Of a stretch of DNA of 7,349 bases, positions 1-7,200 are shown piece after piece. The notes below the pieces were generated by a model that saw only the letters and a program-made list of their open reading frames with translations, was not told the origin of the DNA and did not search any database. This stretch comes from Verrucomicrobiales bacterium (GTDB lineage Bacteria; Verrucomicrobiota; Verrucomicrobiia; Verrucomicrobiales; V1-33). The stretch is taken from positions 1-7,349 of the forward strand of contig JALRGF010000609.1 of assembly GCA_023253495.1 (NCBI GenBank), in the 5' to 3' direction. Position 1 is the stretch's first letter, and every line of letters starts with the position of its first letter. The position numbers were made by a program, and so were the translations under genes.

Positions 1-510
1 TCGTGGATGAATGTGGTTCTGGGCGATCCGCTCTACCGGCCGTTCGCCAACCGCCGGACTGCGCCGCCGGTGCGCGAAAGCGAGGAATTTCAGGTGTATC
101 AGGAGCTGCTCAGCCGGCATGGCGCGAGCGACGATCATCAAGCGTTGCTGCGGGCGGTGGAAACCGCCGCGTCCCGCCGCAACAGCGGGGTGCTCTGGGA
201 GGGGCTGGGGGTGCTGGTGCAGACGTATGTGCCGGACGACCTGAAGCGCGCCGCGGCCGCCTTTGAGAAAGCGGCCAAAGCCTACCCGCGGGTGCCCGAC
301 AAGATCCGTTGTTATCTGCAGGTGCCGGACATGCAGCGGCGCGCCAACCAGATGGAGGGTGCAGTGGTCGATCTGAAACGGATCATCAGTGAATACCCGA
401 AGGAGCCGGAAGCCGAGGCGGCGCGCGCGTGGTTGAACACGCTGCAACCGCCGCCGGCCCCGCCTCCCGAGCCTCCTCCCTCCTCCGGCCGCGGCCGGCG
501 AAAACCATGA
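1..510 (+). CDS. 3' part of a TIGR03790-like protein with a C-terminal helical (TPR-like) extension
   Basis: The frame is open from the first base of the window, so the gene starts upstream; the ATG at 7 is internal. The visible 169 residues begin SWMNVVLGDPLYRPF. A Trp followed by GDPLxxPF is, as I recall it, how TIGR03790-family proteins of Verrucomicrobia, Acidobacteria and Planctomycetes end their conserved domain; the function of that family is unknown to me. After it come about 130 residues that look alpha-helical. Residues around 80-142 (DDLKRAAAAFEKAAKAYP, then a second helix pair ending DLKRIISEYPKEPEAEAARAWL) have the spacing and small/aromatic pattern of tetratricopeptide repeats, suggesting protein binding. 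The last 25 residues are proline-rich and end in basic GRGRRKP. The TGA overlaps the ATG of the DUF2851 gene (ATGA), so the two are probably co-translated. The family call rests on a short motif only; a generic TPR protein is the alternative. Confidence 0.55.
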   Translation, partial: SWMNVVLGDPLYRPFANRRTAPPVRESEEFQVYQELLSRHGASDDHQALLRAVETAASRRNSGVLWEGLGVLVQTYVPDDLKRAAAAFEKAAKAYPRVPDKIRCYLQVPDMQRRANQMEGAVVDLKRIISEYPKEPEAEAARAWLNTLQPPPAPPPEPPPSSGRGRRKP

Positions 511-1991
511 CGGCCGCCGCCTATCGCGCATGGCACGCGGCCATTTTCGCCGATGGCCGGTTCCGGGAGGAGGAGGAATGGCTGCCCGGGTTGACTCCCG
601 ACCGGCCGCGCCCGTCAGAGGCGGAACTGCAGAGCCGATGGTTTGCCGGGGAGTTCGGTCGATCGTTCGTCACCACCTGCGGCCGACCGGTTGAAATCGT
701 CCAGATCGGCACCTGGAATCATGGACCCGGTCCGGATTTTTCCGAAGTGGCGGTGCGGGTGGACGGGCGGCTGTGGACGGGGTTTCTGGAACTCGATTGG
801 GACGTGCGCGACTGGGAGCGGCATGGGCATGCGGAGAATCCGGCCTATGAGCGGGTCGTGCTGCATGTGTTTTTCGAGCAGCCGGCGGCGGCGGTGATGT
901 TCACGCGCACGGCCGGCCACCGGGAAGTGGCCCAAGTGCGGATTGATGCAAAGGCGTTTCCGCCGGCCGGGCCACCGCCGCCGCCGGCCGAGGCCCGCTG
1001 CGGTGCCTGTTCGTTTCCGCTGCGCGAGTGGCCGGTGGCGCGGGTGGAGTCGCTGCTGGCGGCGGCGGCGCGGCAGCGGCTGGAGCGCAAAGCGCGGCGG
1101 CTGGAGCGTCTGGCTGCCCTGCACGGGTGGGACCAGGCGCTTTTTCAGGAACTGGCGGCCGCCCTCGGCTACCGCCGCAATCAGGGAGCGATGATGATGC
1201 TGGCGCAGCGGCTGCCGCTGAAGCTTCTGGCCACCCACCCGGCCGGAGCCGAGGCCCTGCTTTTCGGGGCCGCCGGGTTTCTGGAATCTCCGCTGTGCGA
1301 CCAGGCGCCGCCGGAATCGAAACAATATCTCCGCGAGCTGTGGGAACAGTGGTGGAAACACCGGGCGGAATTCTGCGCCGTGGCGCCCCCGCAATGGTGC
1401 CTTGCCGGCACCCGGCCGCAGAACCACCCGCACCGGCGCCTCGGCGCGCTGGCCCGCATCGTCCGCCAGTGGAAAAAAATCCGTCCTGCCTTCGAGCCGG
1501 ACGGGCCGGGGGCCGGAAGCATCGGCCACGCGCTGGCCGATGCCCTGACCGGTCTCCGCCACCCGCACTGGGACCGCCATTTCACTCTCGGCCGCGCCCC
1601 GGTCGCCGCCCCGCTCGCGCTCATCGGCGCGGCGCGCGTGGCCGACATCCTCGCCAACCTCGCCTTTCCGTATGCTTCGCGGCATCCGGAATCGGGCAAC
1701 GCCGTCTGGGCCGCCTACCACGCCTGGCCCGCCGCCCTCGAAAATGAAAAATCCCGGCGCGCCGCACTCCGGTTGTTCGGACGGCGGGCGGACGCCGCGG
1801 CACTGCAGAAAAAACTCTATCAGCAGCAGGCCCTCATTCAGATTTACGAGGATTTCTGCCTTCGGGACAGCAGCGACTGCGCGGAGTGCCGGTTTCCCGC
1901 ACAGCTTGCCCGCTGGCCGGAGGCGCGGACGGATCCGGAAAGCGCGGAACCGACCGGTCCCGAAGTCCTCCAAAAACCATTTGGCAATTGA
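507..1991 (+). CDS. DUF2851 family protein
   Basis: This 494-residue protein matches the DUF2851 family, whose biochemical role is not established. Landmarks run the length of the family: an N-terminal EAELQSRWFAGEF helix (38-50), a GTWNHGPGPDF motif (68-78), GFLELDWDVRDWERHGH (92-108), YERVVLHVFFE (114-124), a RCGAC cysteine pair (164-168), RPQNHPHRRLGALA (303-316), IGAARVADILANLAFPYA (373-390), and a C-terminal YQQQALIQIYEDFCL with C451, C458 and C461, a possible metal or Fe-S cluster site. The frame is open back to 429, but I chose ATG 507 because it overlaps the upstream stop as ATGA and begins where homology starts. No Shine-Dalgarno sequence is visible, which fits translational coupling. 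Residues 74-97 resemble a PD-(D/E)XK nuclease core with the lysine replaced; this is inference. There is no signal peptide, so it is probably cytoplasmic. It looks full length and intact. Confidence 0.88.
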   Translation: MTAAAYRAWHAAIFADGRFREEEEWLPGLTPDRPRPSEAELQSRWFAGEFGRSFVTTCGRPVEIVQIGTWNHGPGPDFSEVAVRVDGRLWTGFLELDWDVRDWERHGHAENPAYERVVLHVFFEQPAAAVMFTRTAGHREVAQVRIDAKAFPPAGPPPPPAEARCGACSFPLREWPVARVESLLAAAARQRLERKARRLERLAALHGWDQALFQELAAALGYRRNQGAMMMLAQRLPLKLLATHPAGAEALLFGAAGFLESPLCDQAPPESKQYLRELWEQWWKHRAEFCAVAPPQWCLAGTRPQNHPHRRLGALARIVRQWKKIRPAFEPDGPGAGSIGHALADALTGLRHPHWDRHFTLGRAPVAAPLALIGAARVADILANLAFPYASRHPESGNAVWAAYHAWPAALENEKSRRAALRLFGRRADAAALQKKLYQQQALIQIYEDFCLRDSSDCAECRFPAQLARWPEARTDPESAEPTGPEVLQKPFGN

Positions 1992-2011
1992 CGGCAGGCG
2001 ATTAGTATATT
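1981..2011 (+). promoter_or_regulatory. Putative sigma-70-type promoter of the small basic protein gene
   Basis: An AT-rich island in otherwise GC-rich DNA lies directly upstream of the small basic protein gene. TTGGCA (1981-1986) is a -35-like hexamer. TAGTAT (2003-2008) lies 16 bp beyond it, and the overlapping TATATT (2006-2011) lies 19 bp beyond it. A second -35-like TTGACG at 1988-1993 is only 12 bp from TATATT, which is too close. Transcription would begin near 2015-2018, giving a leader of about 25 nt. The elements overlap the last codons and stop of DUF2851. The assignment is by inspection; which hexamers are used is uncertain. Confidence 0.5.
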
Positions 2012-2013
2012 GG

Positions 2014-2032
2014 CCCGTTTCATCCGAACGGG
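2014..2032 (+). promoter_or_regulatory. Leader hairpin upstream of the small basic protein gene
   Basis: CCCGTT (2014-2019) and AACGGG (2027-2032) form a perfect 6-bp stem around a 7-nt loop, ending 8 nt before the ATG at 2041. If transcription begins near 2015, this stem sits at the extreme 5' end of the mRNA, where such hairpins can protect against 5'-dependent decay; it could also influence ribosome access. No T tract follows, so it is not an intrinsic terminator for DUF2851. The stem is seen in the sequence; the function is inferred. Confidence 0.4.
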
Positions 2033-2040
2033 TCTCCGCC

Positions 2041-2196
2041 ATGTCGCAGCATCCCAGTCTCAAGAAGTCCAAGTCCGTCGGTTCCAAGCGCAGTGTGCTC
2101 AAGCGTTTCGAGCGCGTGAAGCTCATGCAGGCCCGTGGCCTCTGGAAGGACGGCCGCTCCCCGATCGGCCTGCCGAAGACCAAGCCCGCGGAGTAA
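2041..2196 (+). CDS. TIGR04137-type small basic protein (PVC signature protein)
   Basis: The 51-residue product begins MSQHPSLKKSKSVGSKRSVL and continues KRFERVKLMQARGLWKDG, then GLPKTKP near the end. This matches the Chlamydia/Verrucomicrobia small basic protein family (TIGR04137), known as a signature protein of the PVC superphylum and proposed to bind nucleic acid or act in ribosome-related functions. There are 14 Lys/Arg against 3 Asp/Glu. The conserved core is VLKRFERV-x12-DGRSPIGLPKTKP. The ATG at 2041 is fixed by the canonical MSQHPSL N-terminus; upstream codons in the same frame belong to a chance extension. No Shine-Dalgarno sequence is visible (GGGTCTCCGCC before ATG). It has its own promoter-like region, a leader hairpin and a terminator, so it appears to be a monocistronic, probably well-expressed gene. 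The identification is strong; the molecular role remains unproven. Confidence 0.93.
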   Translation: MSQHPSLKKSKSVGSKRSVLKRFERVKLMQARGLWKDGRSPIGLPKTKPAE

Positions 2197-2240
2197 CCGG
2201 CATTCCGGCTCCCCGGTCCCGGCACGCATCCCTCCAAGCC

Positions 2241-2274
2241 AGGCGGCGGCCCCGGGTCCGCCGCCTTTTTGTTT
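2241..2274 (+). terminator. Intrinsic (Rho-independent) terminator after the small basic protein gene
   Basis: GGCGGCGG (2242-2249) pairs perfectly with CCGCCGCC (2258-2265), extended by A2241-T2266, around the 8-nt loop CCCCGGGT. TTTTTGTTT (2266-2274) follows immediately. The stem starts 45 nt after the TAA of the small basic protein gene. The pseudouridine synthase ATG is 13 nt beyond the T tract, so the terminator separates the two genes or acts as a partial terminator with read-through. Confidence 0.9.
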
Positions 2275-2287
2275 CCTCTGCGGCCGC

Positions 2288-3331
2288 ATGCGCCTCAACC
2301 GATATCTGGCCGCCTGCGGCCTCGGCTCCCGGCGCTCGTGCGAGCAGCTGGTCGCGGAGGGGCGCGTTTTCCTCAATGGCCAGGAGGTGCGCGACCTCGC
2401 CACCCGCGTCACCGAGGCCGACGAAGTGGTGGTCGACGGTCGCAAGGTCAAGGCCCACGTCGAAACAACCGTCATCCTCAACAAGCCACCCGGGTTCCTC
2501 TGCACCCGCCACGACGAGCTGGAGGACCCGCGCCGCGAAGCCGGCATCCGCGAAACCGTTTACGCCCTGCTGCCGGCGCACCTGCAGTCGCTGCACTACG
2601 TCGGCCGCCTGGACAAGGACAGCGAAGGGCTGCTCATCCTGACCAACTCCGGCGAACTGACCGAAAAACTCACGCACCCGCGCTTCGGGGTGGAAAAGGA
2701 ATACCTGGTCGCCCTCGACCGCGTTTTCCGCGGCGAGGAGGACCGGGCCCAGCTGCTCAAAGGCCTCATGATCGAGGGCGGTTTTGCCAAGGCCGTGGCT
2801 GTCGATCTCATTGAGCCGCGCGTGATCGCCCTGACCCTCACCCAGGGCCTCAAACGCCAGATCCGACTCATGTTCGAGGCGCTCGGCTACCGCGTGCAGC
2901 GGCTCCAGCGCGTCCGCATCGGCGCCTTCACCGCCCCCGAATTGAAATCCGGCCGATGGCGGCTGCTTTCCGCCGGCGAAGCGAAACAACTGCTCGCCCG
3001 CCACACCCCGCTCAAACCGCGCCCGGCCCAGGCCCGCGCCGCCGAACGCCTCGCGCGCCAGAACGCCACCGCCACGGCCCGCCCTCAAGCCGCCGCGCCA
3101 AGGCCCGCGCCCGCAAGAGCGCGAGCGCGTACGCCCGGTGGACGCTCACCGAGCCCGCGCGCCGCCGGACCACGCGGCGAAGGACCACCCCGCGAAGAAC
3201 AACGCGGCGGAAAGCCGCGTCGCGAAGGCTCCCGCGACACCGGCCGGCCCCCGACGTCGCGGGTTCCCTCATCACGCGCTGCGACCGGTCGCGCGGCCAC
3301 TGGCCGCACTCCGCGCCGCCCGCGCTCCTGA
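2288..3331 (+). CDS. RsuA/RluB/RluE/RluF-family RNA pseudouridine synthase with an Arg/Pro-rich tail
   Basis: The 347-residue enzyme would isomerise uridine to pseudouridine in rRNA. An S4 RNA-binding domain spans about 1-58 (MRLNRYLAACGLGSRRSCEQ, then VFLNGQEV). The catalytic domain runs about 60-236. NKPPGFLCT is at 65-73, and the motif HYVGRLDKDSEGLLILTNSG (103-122) carries the catalytic aspartate D109. EKEYLV (136-141) carries the conserved Tyr139. QGLKRQIRLMFEALGYRVQR (186-205) followed by LQRVRIGAF matches the family's RQIRRMFE region. ATG 2288 is chosen because the S4 domain begins there; the frame is open further upstream over the terminator, which is not coding. Residues 239-347 form a low-complexity tail with about 25 Arg and no aromatic residue, probably disordered and RNA-binding. 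The target (16S or 23S site) cannot be told from sequence alone, so no rsu/rlu symbol is given. No Shine-Dalgarno sequence is visible. Confidence 0.93.
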   Translation: MRLNRYLAACGLGSRRSCEQLVAEGRVFLNGQEVRDLATRVTEADEVVVDGRKVKAHVETTVILNKPPGFLCTRHDELEDPRREAGIRETVYALLPAHLQSLHYVGRLDKDSEGLLILTNSGELTEKLTHPRFGVEKEYLVALDRVFRGEEDRAQLLKGLMIEGGFAKAVAVDLIEPRVIALTLTQGLKRQIRLMFEALGYRVQRLQRVRIGAFTAPELKSGRWRLLSAGEAKQLLARHTPLKPRPAQARAAERLARQNATATARPQAAAPRPAPARARARTPGGRSPSPRAAGPRGEGPPREEQRGGKPRREGSRDTGRPPTSRVPSSRAATGRAATGRTPRRPRS

Positions 3332-3357
3332 CCGCGGCGACGATTTGCCCATCAGGG

Positions 3358-4236
3358 TTATTTTGATCTCTCGCTCCCCACGCCCGCGCCAGTCAGAAAC
3401 GCGCGCAGCCCGGGCAGGTTGTCGGTATTGATGAGGTCGACGCCGGCGTCGTGCAGTTCCTTCCACGCGAACGGCTGGTCGGGCACCGCCCAGAACCGGA
3501 GACGGCGGCCCTGGCGGTGGGCGAGGGCAACGAGATCGCGGAGTTTCGCCCGGTCGGGATCGGGGAGCACCCCGTCCTCGAAGTACCGGAAAGTCGGCGA
3601 CCAGCTTTGGCTGACCAGCGGCATGAGGTGGATGGCGGGCAGGGGATCCGCGGTGAGGTCGGGCAGGCGGCCGTCGATGGCGCAGAGGCGGGACGCTTCG
3701 GCGGCGACGGTGGCGGTCGGGCGGTTGCCGGAAAGGATGACGGTGATCGGGCCGGGGGTGGTGGACGAAGCGGTGAAACGTGTGAACAGACCATCATACC
3801 CGGCCAGCACGCCGTGCAGCACCCGGTAGGTCGCCTCAGCCTCGGATTTCAGGTCGATCAGCAGAGTGAAGCCCGGACCGCCGCGGTACACGGCGCCGGC
3901 GTTCGTTTTCACGCGCTCGCGCAGCGGGTCAAGGTAGAGCGCCTGCAGCGTGCGTTCCGGTTTCACCTGGTCGCGGTCATGAGCGACGAGCAGGGCGTCA
4001 TCGACCAGCCAGATGTCGGCTTCGACCGAGCAGAACCCGTGGTCGAGGGAGTCGAGCAGCGGGCGCGGGTGTTCGTAGTCGTTGTGGGCGTGCGCGCGGG
4101 GCAGCGGGGTGACGGCGGCAACGGTCGGCTCCTCAGCGGGCAGACCGGCGGGAGCCGCCAGTGCGACAAGAGCGGCGAGAGCCGCCAGGCCGGTGGCGCG
4201 GCCGAACGGCCGGCGGAGGACAGGGATCGGGGACAT
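3358..4236 (-). CDS. Predicted secreted GDPD/PI-PLC-like phosphodiesterase (AIM6-like subgroup)
   Basis: This 292-residue protein belongs to the TIM-barrel PI-PLC/glycerophosphodiester phosphodiesterase superfamily, in the HAHNDY-type subgroup related to yeast AIM6. The N-terminus MSPIPVLRRPFGRATG is basic and is followed by an Ala/Leu-rich stretch (17-34), a signal peptide with likely cleavage after GLPA; the mature protein would be periplasmic, or outer-membrane bound or secreted. Catalytic-type residues are H49 and H51 in RAHAHNDYEHPRPLL, E72 and D74 in SVEADIWL, H86 in LLVAHD, and D128/K130 in LIDLK. RFWAVPDQPFAWKELHDAGV (247-266) then DLINTDNL gives the usual family ending. The substrate is unknown; most of this subgroup is uncharacterised. 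The start at 4236 fits the signal peptide; the frame continues upstream into the CotH gene region but without homology. It lies 47 bp after the CotH gene on the same strand, so the two are probably co-transcribed. It converges on the pseudouridine synthase gene. Confidence 0.85.
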   Translation of the reverse strand: MSPIPVLRRPFGRATGLAALAALVALAAPAGLPAEEPTVAAVTPLPRAHAHNDYEHPRPLLDSLDHGFCSVEADIWLVDDALLVAHDRDQVKPERTLQALYLDPLRERVKTNAGAVYRGGPGFTLLIDLKSEAEATYRVLHGVLAGYDGLFTRFTASSTTPGPITVILSGNRPTATVAAEASRLCAIDGRLPDLTADPLPAIHLMPLVSQSWSPTFRYFEDGVLPDPDRAKLRDLVALAHRQGRRLRFWAVPDQPFAWKELHDAGVDLINTDNLPGLRAFLTGAGVGSERSK

Positions 4237-4283
4237 GGGGGCAGATGGTTGACAGCGCACGGATTTCCGTGGGGCATCGGATT

Positions 4284-7200
4284 TCACGGCACCCAGACGC
4301 GCAGGCGGATGTATTCCGGGGCGGTGGCGGAGAACGGACGGGTCGACCGCCATGTCTGGATGACAGAGTTGTCCGGGCCCGGGGATTCGCTGGCGAGCAC
4401 GACCCTGGACGCGCCCGAGTGCCAGAGCGTCAGGCTGGTGCTTGTTTCCACGGTGTGGGCGACAGTGGCCCCGGCGGGGACGGCGAAAGTGATCGAAAGG
4501 TAGTCGGCGGTCACGCCCTCGGGGCTGAACGACTGGACCTGTGCGCGGACCGCGCCCGGGCCGCTGGCCGCGTCGGCATCGCTGGTGCCGAGCGCATGTT
4601 CGAGGAAAGCCGGGAAGCCGTCCCCGTCCGCATCGGCGGCCGGATCGGCACCGGTGAAGCCGCCGGTGCCGCCCTCGTTGGCCCCGGGGCCGCCACCGGG
4701 CGCCGTGCTGGCCGCCCAATGGGCCGCCACGCCGTGGTCCGGATTGGTGTGCGGAGCGCGCAGCACCAGGCTCGGACCGGTCCCGTCGGCGGCGGCCGGC
4801 CAGGGCGCGGCGTCGTCATAAAAAAAGCTGCGGATCGTACCCTGGGTGTCACTGGTCACAACGAGTTCCTCGCCGGTATTGTTCAGCGTGCCCGAGAAGG
4901 GTCCGAGCACGGGGCCGGGGGCGGTTGGGTAGCGTGTCTGGAAATCGGCGAGGTTACCGGCGACGACGAGGCGGGCCCCCGGGGCGAGGCGGATATTCGC
5001 GGGAAAATCGAAATCCACCCCACCGCGCACGCGCACGCCGGTGAGGTCGATGGTGGCGGACCCGATGTTGAGGAACTCGAGGAATTCGGTCTGTGCGGCC
5101 TCGACCGGGTGGTAGTGGATTTCCGAAAGGACGAGGTTTTCGGCGTTGGCGGGCACGCCGCCGACGGTGAAGAGCGCCTCGTTGAGCGCGCTCCAGGCCG
5201 TGCCGGTGAAGACGCGGGCACGCACGCGCACGGTGCCGGCGAGCGGCACCGGGGCGGAGTAGGTGAGCGCAGTGGGCGCGACCGCGCCGCCGATGAGGCG
5301 GGGGTCGGTGCCGTCGACCGTGTAATGGATGGTGCCGGCCGGCGCGGTCATGGCCAGGGCGAAGCCGGAATCGACCGGGCCGCCATGGCGCGGGGTGTTG
5401 TCGGTGGCGTTGACGAATGACGGGGCGACTGTCTGCGGGTACAGCCGGTTTCTGGTGGCCTTGAGCTGATTGAGCACGGTGTTGGTGCGGTTTGGCAAGG
5501 TGGTGTTGACCACCGATGCGATGGCGGCCTGCCAGTCGGAGAATGTGTAATACGGCGGATGCCCGGCGGGCAGTCCGGAGAGCGACTGCGTATTCCCCCA
5601 GCGGACCGACTCGGAGGTCATGGCTTTTTCCACCTGGGCGGCGCGGCGCTTGAAGCGGGCGACCGTCTGCTCGCGGGTGAGCGCGCCGCCGTTGAAGAAA
5701 TGGCGGTGCACGCGGTCGGCGAAGCGCAGCCGGTATTCCTCATTTTTCATCAGGTCCTGGTGCATCCACTGCGGGTTGGAAAAATTGAAGGCGTTCTGGT
5801 TGCTGCCGCTCCACGGGCCGGTCTGATCGACCACCGAGCTGGGGGCGCCCAGCGTGTGTTCGGCGTCACGGATGAAGAACCGGAAGCCGGTCTGGCCGTT
5901 GCGCCGCCGCGACCCCCACCAGTTGTTCGGCTGGTTGTGGCCGAGAAAACTCGAGAGCACGGCGTCGCCGTCGCCGCTGAAGAAGATGACGAGCATCTCA
6001 TCGATGAGGTTGTCGATGTCGAGCAGCACCGGCAGCGCCGGGTTGCGCACCCCGTTGGCCTCGCGGCCTTCCAGCTCGAAGTATTTCGCGTTGCTGGCGT
6101 CGGTGGTGCCGATGGCGCGGACTTTCTGCCAGAGCGTGCGCCAGGCGAGCAGATCGCCATCGGTCACCTCCGTCTGGAAGCCGCCGATGTGATTGCCGCA
6201 TTTGACCACGTCGTAGTCGTCGGCGCGCCCGCCGAGGTAGCTGGCGGCAAATTCCGCCTCGGCGCGTTCCTCGATGTAGTGCACGCCCCAGTAGACGCCG
6301 TTGAGGTAGACCTGGACGTAGCGGGTGCGGGTGTGCGGCTGGCCGAGGGCGCCCTGGGTGTCGCGGGCGAACGGGTCGCGGCACATGGTGTTGAAGCGGC
6401 CGCTGCTGAAGCTCGATTCCCGGAACCACCCGTAGTTCGAGCCGATGCCGAGTTCGAGTTTGCCGAACTCACGGGCGCCTTCCGGACCGTAAACCGGGGT
6501 GCGCAGCTTGCCCTCGTATTTGCCGGAGAAGTAAAGGCGCAGCCCGTGTTTCTGGAAATTGTCGTTCCGGCTGTAGCCGCCGCGGATGCGCAGGCCGGCG
6601 TTGATCTGGAACGGACTGGCCGGTCCCCACGGTTCGGTCCATCCAGGGGGAAAAAACATTTCAACCGAGACCGGACGCTCCCAGGCCGGGCCGTGCTGGT
6701 CGGCATTGACATAGATGCCGGTGGCGGGTGCGGTCAGGTGGGCCTGCTCCGTGACGATCGAGACGACCGGCAGCGACTCCAGGCTGGCGACCACGGCGGC
6801 GTCGGTATAGGCGTTCACGGCCGTGGCGTTCATGCCGAACTTGAAGAGCTGGCCGTTGACGGACGACGACGGCCAGCCGCGGCTGCGGGCGTCAGCGGCG
6901 GTGTGCCGCGCGACGACCGTGCTGAAAACGTACGTGTGCGTTTCGACACGCGTCGGTGCGTACCCCTCCTTGAAAACGGCGGCGCGCAGGGTGGTTGTGC
7001 CGGCGATCGAGGCCACGCTGGTCCCGGTCGCCTCGGGCGGCACCGCCCCGGGGTAAATCGTCAGGGTGAGCGACGGGGCGGTGGCGGCATCAGGCGCGGC
7101 CACCACGGTGCCGTTGGTCAGCGAGGGCGTCGAGCCGTTGGTGGTGTAGACCAGGCTGGCGCCGGGGGTGCCGGCACGCAGCGTCTCCCTCACCGGCCCG

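Noticed and set aside
615..2237. A long open frame on the - strand opposite the DUF2851 gene
   Set aside because: It is a high-GC shadow: the + strand carries continuous DUF2851 homology, while the antisense translation is Arg/Pro/Gly-rich with no recognisable domain.
2123..3088. A 321-codon - strand frame opposite the pseudouridine synthase
   Set aside because: It mirrors the S4 and catalytic domain codons; no homology of its own.
3138..3431. Alternative + strand frames through the arginine-rich tail, one with a Lys/Ala/Pro-like pattern
   Set aside because: All three frames are open in this low-complexity stretch. The frame of the synthase runs without interruption from the catalytic domain to 3331, so a frameshift is not required.
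4258..4271. CACGG-ATTT-CCGTG small hairpin between the CotH and phosphodiesterase genes
   Set aside because: A 5-bp stem without a T tract is too weak to call a terminator or regulatory element.
4161..5420. A 419-codon open frame on the + strand opposite the CotH gene
   Set aside because: The - strand carries clear lamin-tail and HEX_C-like homology here; the antisense product is Gly/Arg-rich and unrecognisable.
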